This document shows positions 26,401-34,175 of a stretch of 64,000 bases of DNA, piece by piece. Position 1 is the first letter of the stretch, and the number at the start of each line of letters is the position of its first letter. The stretch comes from Stratiolaelaps scimitus (taxonomy: Eukaryota > Arthropoda > Arachnida > Mesostigmata > Laelapidae), in the NCBI GenBank assembly GCA_019614645.1, contig JABWDB010000068.1, positions 1,116,001-1,180,000 on the forward strand, given 5' to 3'. The position numbers and the translations under genes are program-made. A model generated the notes under the pieces. The model had not been told where the DNA came from. It made no database searches and saw only the letters and a list, made by a program, of their open reading frames with translations.

Positions 26401-27008
26401 TATTATTGTTCCACAACTCTAAAATGATATGTCTACTTCTTAGGTTTATAAAAAAATAGCAAATATCTTGTTTTTTCACGTACCTGAAGGCGAGGGTGTG
26501 CCGGGCTCAGGAAATCGATCGAAGTAAATGGAGGAAGCACTGAATACTCATGTGGGCCTTGCCAAGTGACGTTGCCGAGTTCGCGCACCACAGTCACTGA
26601 GGATATTGTATAATAGCATGATATAAAAAACGACACACCATTGACGATATTAAGGGCAACGAAATATGGGTAACCGTCCCTGTTACATGATCGTAGAAGA
26701 CAGTCTCGGACTATTCGTGGCGATATAATGCCAATCATTTGCGGCTTGGTATAGCACATAGGCGGTAATGCTTATTTATAACGTAGAACACATCTCATGA
26801 AATAGAACACAACAGCACGAACAACACGACTTAATGCAAAGATAGTGTCTCTGCCGAGGCCTTCGCCTAACTCACCTATGAGCATAACGACCAAGCCTAA
26901 TTCGAACGTTGAGATTAAATAGTGCCTTTTCCATTTGCATATAAGAAAGTCCTTCCGGTACAGGGCACACAGTTGCCTGGAATAATGGAGCTTATCGTTA
27001 TTGTCCAT
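5839..27008 (-). CDS. ABCA3-like full ATP-binding cassette lipid transporter, 28 exons
   Basis: An integral membrane ATP-driven transporter of the ABCA family, whose members move phospholipids or sterols. Exons on the minus strand: 26876-27008, 26484-26596, 26020-26110, 23319-23422, 22765-22887, 21791-21915, 21502-21622, 21082-21180, 20725-20860, 19964-20137, 17581-18204, 17168-17316, 16920-16994, 16389-16524, 15851-15945, 15195-15308, 14885-14990, 14319-14561, 13292-13498, 12245-12517, 11834-11934, 11328-11481, 10727-10894, 10058-10231, 9584-9663, 8672-8804, 7507-8399, 5839-6021. All have GT donors and AG acceptors and agree in phase. They total 5127 nt, so 1708 aa, close to human ABCA3 (1704). 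Order: TM1, luminal loop, TMD1, NBD1 (Walker A about 546-554), TMD2, NBD2 (Walker A about 1415-1423). The start is the first in-frame ATG (MDNNDKLHY). No stop or frameshift was seen. ABCA3 rather than ABCA1 is inferred from the short first loop and similar motifs. Confidence 0.93.
6462..7406 (+). mobile_element. mariner element with broken transposase, inside the last ABCA intron
   Basis: Terminal repeats TTAGATTGACCCAAAAAT (left) and the complement of TTGGGTTGACCCAAAAAT (right) lie between TA dinucleotides (6460-6461 and 7407-7408). At 945 bp it is shorter than the usual 1.3 kb of mariners. On the plus strand it retains mariner transposase pieces: LLDDNARAH near 7090-7125 and [14 protein letters not shown] near 7170-7207, which belong to the catalytic core but sit in different frames. 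Stops also interrupt the N-terminal half. It is transcribed antisense to ABCA and is removed with the intron. Confidence 0.9.
7507..8399 (-). CDS. ABCA exon coding the second nucleotide-binding domain
   Basis: The largest exon (893 nt). It has Walker [10 protein letters not shown] (about residue 1415), Q-loop in FCPQVD, signature [10 protein letters not shown] (about 1515), Walker [13 protein letters not shown] (about 1538) and H-loop [11 protein letters not shown] (about 1573). All ATP-hydrolysis motifs are canonical. The linker before it ([13 protein letters not shown]) is the acidic/basic stretch usual ahead of ABCA NBD2. It ends at LTDIHQ with a phase-0 donor. Confidence 0.95.
8672..14990 (-). 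CDS. ABCA exons for the second membrane domain (TMD2)
   Basis: Ten exons: 14885-14990 (end of the NBD1 tail, [14 protein letters not shown]), 14319-14561, 13292-13498, 12245-12517, 11834-11934, 11328-11481, 10727-10894, 10058-10231, 9584-9663, 8672-8804. Recognisable blocks are QFYALFLKR with HIIRRQWSM at the first TMD2 helix; [18 protein letters not shown] in the extracytosolic domain; IEERVSKSK followed by QRMSGVHG; hydrophobic helices in 10727-10894; a Cys/Pro-rich loop ([16 protein letters not shown], 9584-9663); and a last helix [15 protein letters not shown]. The donor of the 12245-12517 exon is TACA/GTGAGT; a weaker donor further on would break the phase. Confidence 0.85.
11550..11681 (+). 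mobile_element. SINE-A copy, diverged, in an ABCA intron
   Basis: It contains the B-box-like AGGTTCGAGCCTCG, then GACATATAAG, GCAGCTCCTTTAGTAAA, and the tail CCAATAAAGCTTTACC. This is the same order of blocks as the better preserved copies at 15641-15782 and 59200-59311. It has no coding capacity. Confidence 0.6.
15195..15945 (-). CDS. ABCA exons after NBD1 (regulatory linker)
   Basis: Two exons, 15851-15945 (phase 1 in, phase 0 out) and 15195-15308 (38 codons, phase 0). They read through [10 protein letters not shown], then [14 protein letters not shown] and [12 protein letters not shown]. This is the small linker domain that follows NBD1 in ABCA proteins and ends in the conserved LG-I-SxG junction with the next exon. 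Confidence 0.88.
15641..15782 (-). mobile_element. SINE-A copy, tRNA-derived, in an ABCA intron
   Basis: On the minus strand a tRNA-like head starts near 15782, with a stem CTGGC/GCCAG closing a seven-base loop (TGTAAAA) and then B box GGTTCGAATCC. A body follows (GACATATAAGAGAACTTAAG, then GCAGTTCCTTTAATAAAT), with CAATAAAG and a short CTTACC tandem tail at 15641. A tRNA gene would stop after the acceptor stem; the added body and tail found in three other places make this a SINE. Confidence 0.75.
16389..18204 (-). CDS. ABCA exons coding the first nucleotide-binding domain
   Basis: Exons 17581-18204, 17168-17316, 16920-16994, 16389-16524. The first also carries the last TMD1 helix ([20 protein letters not shown]) and the SYWYP motif. 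NBD1 motifs: Walker [10 protein letters not shown] (about 546), Q-loop [10 protein letters not shown], signature [11 protein letters not shown] (LTHGM at about 645-649), Walker [14 protein letters not shown] (about 665) and H-loop [11 protein letters not shown]. The signature is unusual: the family norm is LSGGM, and here Ser-Gly is replaced by Thr-His. The other motifs are intact. Confidence 0.92.
17399..17508 (+). repeat. SINE-B tail fragment in an ABCA intron
   Basis: It reads AATAAGCAAAGGTGG, CTCATAGTAATACC, then GTCAGATAGGGGAACAGCTG and GAGGGTCAGCT. The same blocks occur in this order at 28745-28965 and, reverse-complemented, at 31076-31192. It directly follows a (TA)n tract. Confidence 0.7.
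19599..19632. repeat. 34-bp direct repeat, unit 1
   Basis: It differs by one base from 20142-20175. Unit 2 overlaps the acceptor side of the intron before ABCA exon 10; this unit lies beyond that exon, in the next intron. Confidence 0.8.
19964..27008 (-). CDS. ABCA exons for the N-terminus, first loop and TMD1
   Basis: Ten exons. 26876-27008: start and first helix ([11 protein letters not shown], then [12 protein letters not shown]). 26484-26596: [10 protein letters not shown]. 26020-26110: [13 protein letters not shown]. 23319-23422: [14 protein letters not shown]. 22765-22887: [14 protein letters not shown]. 21791-21915: [10 protein letters not shown]. 21502-21622: [20 protein letters not shown]. 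21082-21180: [14 protein letters not shown]. 20725-20860: [16 protein letters not shown]. 19964-20137: ends SWEQAG. The [10 protein letters not shown] block and the SD-x4-L helix are hallmarks of ABCA TMD1. The acceptors at 22887 and 20860 were chosen because only they keep phase and family motifs. Confidence 0.85.
20142..20175. repeat. 34-bp direct repeat, unit 2, beside an ABCA splice acceptor
   Basis: A near-perfect copy of 19599-19632, just upstream (minus strand) of the acceptor of the exon 19964-20137. Confidence 0.8.
22978..23030 (+). repeat. LINE-like 3' end fragment
   Basis: It contains ATCCCTAGAAATAATTCCTA and GTATGTTTGAATAAA. The same end occurs at 57296-57348 after a coding fragment and at 60763-60805 alone, so it looks like a shared retrotransposon 3' terminus with a built-in AATAAA. 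Confidence 0.65.
24000..25080 (+). mobile_element. LINE-like fragment in the third ABCA intron
   Basis: The plus strand from about 24640 to 25080 aligns by eye with 56892-57300. Shared protein-level blocks are AKLRK, then IRA and an LQ-LSLAV-R motif (better read in the 57-kb copy), here broken by stops. The GC-rich part 24000-24640 has coding-like open stretches on both strands that I cannot assign. ABCA is not disturbed because the piece lies between exons 23319-23422 and 26020-26110. Confidence 0.5.
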
Positions 27009-27838
27009 CGATCGTTCACCCAGCAATTGGAGATCGTGCCACTTCAAGCCTACTTCGCCGAACCTCGATTCTGCCCCGCAGTTGTTGTGTTGACTATAAC
27101 TTCGATATTAGCCCCCCAACAAGAGCTGACCAATAGGTTTCGCGTAATGGTGATTTTTCATTTATTTGTTTTTATCTTTGGCGGACATATACAGATAAAA
27201 TAAAATTGTTACAGATAAGATAACATAGCATAAAATGGTACTGCTGTCCCCTTCCTTTACGCTATGATGTCAAGGGATGGCAACCTGCGGTAGATGGATC
27301 CCAGATGATATCGGTCACACTGGCGTCCACAGCTCATAGTGCAGACACAGTTCTCATTTGTCTCATGGTACAATTTGTTAACATAAGGGAAACCGAGTAC
27401 TCAAATCGAGTGACAACCGTTCAGTTCGTTCTACGAGGCGCTTCATGCATTTGTTTTTTCATAGCCCTAGTTTCGAACGAAGCCGGGTCCACCTCAGACA
27501 ATCGGTCCTCCTATTGTCGGCGAAATTGCAGGTTGGCAGGTGTCTTTGGCAGAGCCAAACTGCCGTTGGAAGTCCTCAGCGAAGGGTAGCGTATCTGCTA
27601 TAAGATATATGTAGCGGTTGTACAGGAAGTGTGTAAACCACCGAAAATGGCACTTCTGAGAAATTCTCTTTTTACTCGGTCCAGTCCTCCAATCTGAGAT
27701 TCTGTTAAATGAGTTGAATCCCATACATATCCCTAATAGGTTGCAACCGTCTTTCTGAGGAGAGTTTGCTGGAAAGATACGAAAAAGTGGACGCATAGAA
27801 TTGTCAGCACAGCTTCTTATTGCACCCGGCTTCCTGCG

Positions 27839-28051
27839 TTAACGCATCTCGTCCACCCCATCAGGATCAGCCTCGTCGCCTCGGTAGATTTCGGTCGCAA
27901 TGCCACTCATTGCTACCAGACGGGTTGAAGGACGCAACCTCATGTATTTCTCAACGGCCTCAGAACCGCTGATACCAGAAAGCCTTGCGTTAGATGGGGC
28001 AAGATTTTCGAAACCATTCCTTCGGGTTCGGTGAACGTCCGCTTCAGCATT
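27839..28051 (-). CDS. unrecognised open reading segment, 70 codons
   Basis: Minus-strand frame open from 28051 to a TAA at 27841-27839. It ends AMSGIATEIYRGDEADPD and then DEMR. Composition is that of real coding DNA (acidic, no low-complexity run), but I recognise no family. A weak AG acceptor precedes it. It lies about 0.8 kb upstream of the ABCA start on the same strand and about 0.3 kb downstream of the small ORF 28368-28541, so the two could be exons of one gene or parts of a decayed retroelement. Confidence 0.2.
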   Translation of the reverse strand, partial: NAEADVHRTRRNGFENLAPSNARLSGISGSEAVEKYMRLRPSTRLVAMSGIATEIYRGDEADPDGVDEMR

Positions 28052-28367
28052 CTTTGGTTACCCTCCAGTTAAAGATAGCGGGATATCTTCATAGAAGGAA
28101 TACATGTAGCGCTTAGTTCCTTTGTAGTTTAATTACAGCTATTGCCTTATTGTACATATTCGCTCATCGAGCTGAAGCTACGATCCCTTTGTAGCGAGCC
28201 ATTTTTGTGTGATCCGTAAAGATTATTCCTTGATGCTGACGGATCCGCCGACATCGCCGTACCATTCCGTGAGGTCACACCACAATTCACTCTATACGGT
28301 GATGTGATATAACGACTAGTTGCATGAAGTAAGCCCCAACAATTACTACTGTGATAGAGTTTTCATG

Positions 28368-28541
28368 TTAGAGACGTTTGTGTATAACTTGCCTCGCGGA
28401 GCTAGGAGGCAAAAACAGAGTCGTCGAGTTTGTGACACTCCGCTGATCGGGATCCCCCGAACTTGTCGACGCGGCCGGTTCAGACGTCGTACCTAAAACT
28501 GTACTTTCCAAATCGGAAAGTGTCGCGATGCTATCCGCCAT
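28368..28541 (-). CDS. small unrecognised ORF, 57 aa
   Basis: It starts ATG at 28541 (MADSIATLSDLESTVL), is rich in Ser/Thr, and ends in QVIHKRL before TAA at 28370-28368. A GC-type donor (GAG/GCAAGT) near its end could splice it to 27839-28051. A Ser/Thr-rich leader of this kind is common at the start of retroelement ORFs, but nothing specific identifies it. Confidence 0.2.
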   Translation of the reverse strand: MADSIATLSDLESTVLGTTSEPAASTSSGDPDQRSVTNSTTLFLPPSSARQVIHKRL

Positions 28542-28744
28542 GCTAGCCCTTCCGGTGACAGGCGGCGCTCGTATTGAGGATTTATTCGCGCTGCTCCATT
28601 AATGCATGTCGTTCACAATAACGCAGAGCACTGCACAACAAACATCATTGAGATATTGCTTCGTTGTTTCGACAGCACCACGGGGATGGCTATCGCGTCT
28701 CAAGAGATTGCGCTCGGTGTCAAGGGCGTTGGACACAGCTGGAC

Positions 28745-28965
28745 TGGCTGGGGCAATGCTAAAAGCAGTTGTACCGTGGACGTTAAATGTTGGCTGAGAG
28801 TCAGCCCGAAAACCTTAGGACTGGCTGGGGACGTTTCAGCTATGCTCGTTGCCCATGGTAAGGAAGGGAATAAGCAAAGGTGGTCCCGACAGGTCCTCAT
28901 AGTAATACCTAAAACGGTTAAGAGCTGAGCCCTGTCAGGTAGGGGAACAGCTGAGGGTCAGCTCG
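28745..28965 (+). mobile_element. SINE-B copy, body and tail
   Basis: The longest body-plus-tail copy: GCTAAAAGCAGTTGTACC, GGACGTTAAATGTTGGCTGA, GTCAGCCCGAAAA, then AATAAGCAAAGGTGG, CTCATAGTAATACC and GGGGAACAGCTGAGGGTCAG. The first half matches 42853-42945 and, in reverse complement, the body of 46955-47112. The second half matches 17399-17508, 31076-31192 and 60826-60901. The 108-codon ORF reading through it is chance. Confidence 0.7.
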
Positions 28966-29021
28966 AAAACCATTCTTTTGTTGCCCATGTTTGTTCTAGG
29001 ACTATCACAGACGTCTGTACA

Positions 29022-29279
29022 TTGGTGGTAGTATCTTGCGATGTGGACTCGCCTTATCGGGCACCCAACCAGGAGAGGCTAATTGCCATATATGTGGGTT
29101 ATTTTTTAAATCTAGCAGAGCAGGCTTGGTCTGAAGACACTTCGAGACAATCTCTGCTAGCTCTTATCACGATCAAGGCGAAGGTGCTGGAGTTGGTCAC
29201 TCAGGCCACTCAGGCTGCCACATGGACACAAATGTTGCGGATGATAAGTAGGACTGTCCCACAGAAGAATCTCAAATAA
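29022..29279 (+). CDS. unrecognised ORF, 85 codons
   Basis: The frame reads a likely helical stretch (ERLIAIYVGYFLNLAEQAW, then SLLALITIKAKVLEL) and ends KNL-K before TAA. No splice sites or relatives are visible. It may be part of a decayed element between SINE-B and the Gr duplicate. Confidence 0.15.
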   Translation: MVVVSCDVDSPYRAPNQERLIAIYVGYFLNLAEQAWSEDTSRQSLLALITIKAKVLELVTQATQAATWTQMLRMISRTVPQKNLK

Positions 29280-29675
29280 TATTATCTTAACTATATAATG
29301 AATGGTTGGTCGACGAGGGGAAGGCGTCGATAAAGTTAGTAATGGAAATCTAGACATAAAACACACAACGTATAGCAATTGTAAGGCAGTATATCGATAA
29401 TAGACTTTCGCTTATAAGGGCCCTGCCTATCCCGAGTCCGTCTCCCATTCGAGACTTCTCCCTATTTATTCTATCCGTATTGTGGCATTGTGGCTACGAG
29501 AAATGTCCAGAGGTAAAGAGGTGCGCCCCACAACAAGATTCCAAGAGCCAACGACGTGGGACAAACTCGTTGTCTATTGATGAAATCTTTGTCTCCATCT
29601 TCTCGAAGGTGATCGCCTCACCCATCAACACTGTGACTATTAGCAGGGTCAGGGTGAGACAGAGATAGATAGTGA

Positions 29676-30797
29676 GAGAGAAAAAGAGAGATTCCCTTAC
29701 AAAGCTAAAAATGAATGATGATTTAGCAAACGGTGCATTTCCGTTGCTGTTACCACCGTCGTAGATCTCCGTGGTCGCAGCCAACGTCGTTGTGGAATCG
29801 CGAAATATCGACTACGATCTGTGTCGTCTCGTCTGCCGTGTGGACGCCACAGATTGGCAAGCCAGCAATCAAATTATGTTGCTACAGGTCGGTCAGTTAA
29901 GCTTCGTGATTACTCATTCATTCATAGGGACACACTGTTTTACACGCAGAACCGCCACCGGGTTCGGATTCGAGGCCCCCGGAGGGTCTCGATTGGAAGG
30001 TCTTATCACGGGTTTATGCGATTTTAGTCGTTTGTGCTCAGATATTTAGTGAACTGTTCTTTGATCCAGGCACCGGTAGATGGAGAAGAATCAAAATAGA
30101 CACTTTTACCGCTAAGAAGAAAATTGTCCCAAATGAGAGGAAGAGCCCCAATCAAATGCGGGATGATCAAGCATCATAACAGTCGAATTCGTTTTCCATT
30201 TCGAGAAGACGAAAAACTGAATTTATCAAATCAAAATGGGTGCCCTTATTCCCGTATATCTCCCATTGGCATAAAACGAGCTGAACTACAAAACATTTCG
30301 AGATCCGAAATGTCTAATCAAATCACCCCGTCTCACAAACCTTCTCGCGGTCGGTTTTAGTATTAGGACAGATGCAGTTCAAGAAATCTACACAACTTTG
30401 AACAATACATTATCCTCTCGGTGATGACAACGTCCACCATTTGTCCTCAGGAGGAAATCCAGCATTGCCCCCTGGCGTTCACCGGCTGGAAGTGTTTCAC
30501 GCTAGATCGTGGCTATATTCTCACCGTGGCTGGAGCTATTATCACATACGCCGTCGTTCTTCAACAGCTCACGTAGAGGAGTAGGGTCCGCGACTCGAGA
30601 AAAAACGAAGAAACTTCGCGTACTGTGGCTTCCCCTTCGATATAACACAAACAGCTAATCTGTTTCAAGATTCAACTGGTTTCAGTGTCATTATTTCCGC
30701 ATGTATGAATTAGCAGATTAGACACATGATGATCTGCATCTGCTGGGTTGTCTAATCAAGTCGGATGAAATAAACGCTTAAAATCAATAAAGTGAAC
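29676..30797 (+). repeat. inverted segmental duplicate of the 3' end of the Gr gene
   Basis: About 1.1 kb collinear with the minus strand of 58936-57843. It covers part of one intron, the two last Gr exons, the intron between them and the 3' flank including AATAAA (30786-30791). Differences are scattered single bases and small indels. Similarity stops near a GA-rich tract on the left and just past the polyadenylation signal on the right. Confidence 0.9.
29765..30576 (+). pseudogene. gustatory receptor 3' fragment (two exons)
   Basis: Exon 29765-29887 (41 codons: ISVVAANVVVESRNIDYD and following) and exon 30451-30576 (41 codons plus TAG: HCPLAFTGWKCFTLDRGY, then TYAVVLQQLT). They carry the last loop and TM7 with the Gr TY-x5-Q pattern. 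Splice sites are intact. By eye the two exons differ from the minus-strand gene at only two bases, GCA/GCG and ATT/ATC, both silent. I find no upstream Gr exons on this strand within the window, so it is probably a truncated copy rather than a gene. Confidence 0.75.
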
Positions 30798-31075
30798 AAT
30801 AAAATGTAGAAATCGGCGGATGCGGTTATTGCATTAAGAACCCGTCAATGCCGGGCAAATTTTTGGATAAGACGCGACATGTACGTATGTATGAAGCTTA
30901 TATGAAGTTGTACACAATACATGGACACGTCAAAAAAATAGTAACAATTAGCCAAAAGTGTACTGTAACGTGTCTCGACGATGAGAGACTACGGAGAATA
31001 TCTGATGGCTTTTTTTAATTCAAATTTGTCTAGGTAGCACTTTATTTCAACGTTGCAAACAGCTAATTAAATTGT

Positions 31076-31192
31076 TTTTTCGAGCTGACCCTCAGCTGTT
31101 CCCCTATCTGACAGGGCTCAGCTCTTAACCTATTAGGTATTACTATGAGGACCTGTAGGGGCCACCTTTGCTTATTCTCTTCCTTACTCGTA
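31076..31192 (-). repeat. SINE-B tail fragment
   Basis: Reverse complement of the tail blocks seen at 28860-28965: CTGACCCTCAGCTGTTCCCC, GGTATTACTATGAGG, CCACCTTTGCTTATT. Confidence 0.75.
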
Positions 31193-31485
31193 CCTGGCAA
31201 GAACCTTCGGATAAAGAACGATAATAAAGAACTCCAAAGATCCTCGGTATTTAAGATATTATTATATATTACTGCAAATACACCTGAAACTTCGTAAGGT
31301 TATTTAGTATACATGTAATAACGTGATTTTTAATAACACGACATTCGTATATATATATTGCATTTATTCATTAATCAGTAGTGGTCTGTTCTCAGCTATC
31401 TTCGTCCGCTCGCGCATCTGTCAAGATGTCATCAAGTGTCTCCGTATCAATGTCAAGTGTGAAAGCTGAAACTGATGATATTGTC

Positions 31486-33492
31486 AAAAAAATAATAATA
31501 ATAATAATAATAACAAACACTTTATTCAAAGGTATAATATATAATTGCTACAAGTCTCGCTTATGTGCATTTTCAATTTTGGCACGTTGCGTGCCCGTGA
31601 TGTGCGCGTGATAGTCTCCAGGGGAATAAATCATTTACACATTTTTTCGTGGCTATAAATTTTGGGAGTATATTCCTTCTGGATCTTGTCGTAGTTTCGA
31701 CAATATCAAATATTTTTGCAGCCATCGTCGGTTGATTCAACATCATTTTTTGAAGCAAGACTTTATCTAGGGCGTTAAGACGCTGGACGGCATCTACAAT
31801 ATTTATGTTCTCTTTGTCACATTTACATTTATATGCCACTCGCCTTATAAACTTTTTATACACTTTCGTTAAAAGATCCTGATCTTTCTTGAGACCTGGG
31901 TGCCAGACCGGCCCAGCATAGGTTATCACAGGTTCGACGTAGGTTCTGAACAGTAGTACGTATAGATTTGGATCGGCAATTGTGAACGTGCGCATTATCC
32001 AATTGCTTCGCTGACTAGCTTTAAGAGCAACGTCCGCAGTATGTTCAGAGTATTTTAGACTAGTTGATGTGATTATACCTAGATCTCTAATAGATTTTTG
32101 TGGTTTAAGTTCTATGCTACCAATGGAGTACTTTTGTTTAGTATTTCCGTGTCCAAAATGCAGCACGGCGCATTTCTCGATCGAAAGCATGAGATCTAGC
32201 TGCCCTGCCCATTCATAAAAATCGTATAGTGCTTTTTGTAGCACCGATCTCTGCTGAGGCGTATCTACGGGGGCGTATATTTTAATATCGTCAGCATAGA
32301 CTTTAACAGATACAGAGGGAGGGAGAGCATATGTAAGAGAGTTTATATACATTATATACATTAAGGGTCCCAGAATGGTTCCTTGAGGGCACCCTGATGT
32401 GACGCTTGTTTCTTCCGAATACTGTCCATTGACTCGAACTCGAAAGGTTCTATTTCGAAGGAAATCAGTGATCCAGTCAACTAGAATTTTGCCGACTCCG
32501 AAGCGTGGAAGCATAGCAATTAGTTTTGTATGTGTGACTCTTTCAAACGCCGATTTGAAGTCGAAGAAGATGGCGTCAAAGCAGCGCGACGCGTTGATTT
32601 CGCGGGCCCAATCGAATTGTGTGTCTATCAGCTGGAGCACCGTGCTGTATCCGGGCCTATATGCATATTGGGTTTCACTGATGAGGCCTTGGGCATTGGC
32701 ATTGTCGTAGATAGCCTTAGATATGATGCTTTCCAGAAGTTTGCATGCTATAACTGTTAGCGAAACCGGCCTCTTGTTTCTGGGATCGGTCTTAGAGCCT
32801 TTCTTATGTACTGGACATACTATTGCTGAGCGGAAAACATCTGGAATCGTGGCATTATCGACAGACTTTCTAAAGACCCAAGAGAGAGGGACACAGACCG
32901 ATAGCCCCAGTTTCTTCATCACGTAGGATGGTATGTCGTCTGGTGTGGAACTTAACTTCGACTGTAGTTTTCGTAGGTGACGGTGAATGTTTTCCGCACT
33001 TACATCTACGTCGTGAACAGTGAGCCTTAGGGGTCCTTCTGGCAGAGCGGGTGGTTCTCTGCTTTGACGTTGCTTCAGCTCATCGTTGCTTGGGTACGTT
33101 GCTTCGAAATGCCTTTTTAATATCTCGGCCTTTTCTTTGTCGTCAGTGGTAAAAGTGCCATCGCTGCGCTGTAGTGAGCTGAGAGTATCGTTAATCACGA
33201 TCCGTCTACGTACATAGTTATGGATGGCCTTGTTGCTGGGGTTGCGGAGGATGGCATGTTCTCTTATGATTCGCTCCCGTTTCGACACCTTGGCTATTTC
33301 TTTCTGAAGAAATTCAATCGTCCCTTCGTCTGTAGCTTCGTTGAGGGAGTCGTGGAGCTTCCGTACTTGTGCAGTCGTTGGATGTACGTGGTTCATTCGT
33401 ATTGGAGTATGTTTTACTATCAGTTCACGAATGTGCTGTGCGAGTACGTTGTACATCTCATCCACGCTTTCGCATTCTGCAAAAAAGGACAT
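31486..33492 (-). mobile_element. 5'-truncated LINE with TAA-type tail
   Basis: The minus strand runs from the RT ORF start (33492) to a short 3' UTR with GAATAAAG and then a (TTA)n tail (plus strand 31486-31513, AATAATAAT). A short tandem tail in place of poly(A) is known for several LINE clades. There is no endonuclease region: directly upstream of the ATG the same frame has a TGA, and the sequence becomes a short CCACAAATCA-type duplication. Confidence 0.8.
31573..33492 (-). CDS. LINE reverse transcriptase ORF, 639 aa
   Basis: Non-LTR retrotransposon reverse transcriptase, which copies the element RNA at the target site. Residue positions: TPDDIPSY (183-190), AIVCPVHKKGSK (223-234), RPVSLT (241-246), FFDFKSAF (309-316, first catalytic Asp), SGCPQGTILGP (366-376), YADD (399-402, catalytic pair), then a thumb-like region and a C-terminal SRAHHGHA stretch before the stop. 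The full RT core is open, which is unusual for a resident copy. The N-terminal endonuclease expected of Jockey/CR1-type elements is missing and the start is simply the first ATG after a stop. It is likely a dead-on-arrival insertion. Confidence 0.9.
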   Translation of the reverse strand: MSFFAECESVDEMYNVLAQHIRELIVKHTPIRMNHVHPTTAQVRKLHDSLNEATDEGTIEFLQKEIAKVSKRERIIREHAILRNPSNKAIHNYVRRRIVINDTLSSLQRSDGTFTTDDKEKAEILKRHFEATYPSNDELKQRQSREPPALPEGPLRLTVHDVDVSAENIHRHLRKLQSKLSSTPDDIPSYVMKKLGLSVCVPLSWVFRKSVDNATIPDVFRSAIVCPVHKKGSKTDPRNKRPVSLTVIACKLLESIISKAIYDNANAQGLISETQYAYRPGYSTVLQLIDTQFDWAREINASRCFDAIFFDFKSAFERVTHTKLIAMLPRFGVGKILVDWITDFLRNRTFRVRVNGQYSEETSVTSGCPQGTILGPLMYIMYINSLTYALPPSVSVKVYADDIKIYAPVDTPQQRSVLQKALYDFYEWAGQLDLMLSIEKCAVLHFGHGNTKQKYSIGSIELKPQKSIRDLGIITSTSLKYSEHTADVALKASQRSNWIMRTFTIADPNLYVLLFRTYVEPVITYAGPVWHPGLKKDQDLLTKVYKKFIRRVAYKCKCDKENINIVDAVQRLNALDKVLLQKMMLNQPTMAAKIFDIVETTTRSRRNILPKFIATKKCVNDLFPWRLSRAHHGHATCQN

Positions 33493-33699
33493 CCAATTTC
33501 ACAAATCCACAAATCACATCCACAAATCATCGAGATCCGTGAAGTGTACGACGTGAAATTGGATTTTGAACATGGAAGGGAGAAAAAGCGTGCATTTCGC
33601 CCTGTTCTTTCCAGAACAAAAAAGCAAAAAGGTATCATACCTGTCACAAAGATATATATAACGTGTTCGGAGAGAGAGAGTGTCGTCAGCGAATGTCTG

Positions 33700-34175
33700 C
33701 ACTGGCAGTGGTTTCGGCAGTTTTGTTACGGAGAGGCTTATAGATCGAAGGGTTCGGCTCCTCTCTCCGATCGGCCGGTCACTACACTGATGCGCTGCTG
33801 CCATCGAAGGAAACGATTGATTCGGTCAAGTACTAAATCAAGTGAGCAATTAATCAGAAGCAGCCCTAACTCTCGAAGAAGGCGGGTGTTTAGACCTTTC
33901 GGCAGGACAATTACGCTAGACGCTACGTTACGTTTCTTGATGGCAAACATCATCGGGCGGCTTGGATGGGATGTATTGGTGCGTCCACTGTTTTGGGCTG
34001 ACCTTGCGCCTTCAGAATATTATCGCTTGTTCCGGGCGCTACAGAACACTATGAATAATCAAACGTTCAGTTCCGTGAACTGAACACTCAAAGACACCGT
34101 GAATGAGTTCTCTGTCCGGAGATCGCAGGACGTCTATGAATATGGGACAATGAGGTCTGTGAGAGAGGCGGTTTG
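33700..34175 (+). pseudogene. mariner transposase remnant
   Basis: Plus-strand pieces of the mariner C-terminal half: an SSEQLIRSSPNSRRR stretch, a degenerate DNA-R-H region, WDVLVRPLFWADLAPSEYY (mariner [13 protein letters not shown] region) and LFRALQNTMNNQTFSS, continuing after a stop as DTVNEFSVRRSQD. Several frames are needed. No terminal repeats were found. Confidence 0.7.

Noticed and set aside
28602..28928. 108-codon plus-strand ORF as a gene
   Set aside because: It lies largely within the SINE-B repeat, which is non-coding and recurs in other frames.
29494..29784. 96-codon minus-strand ORF (hydrophobic start) as a gene
   Set aside because: It is antisense to the Gr duplicate and a GA-rich tract; the hydrophobic run comes from the simple repeat.
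33220..34083. 287-codon plus-strand ORF
   Set aside because: The first part is antisense to the reverse transcriptase ORF; only its end reads a mariner remnant. It is a chance fusion of frames.
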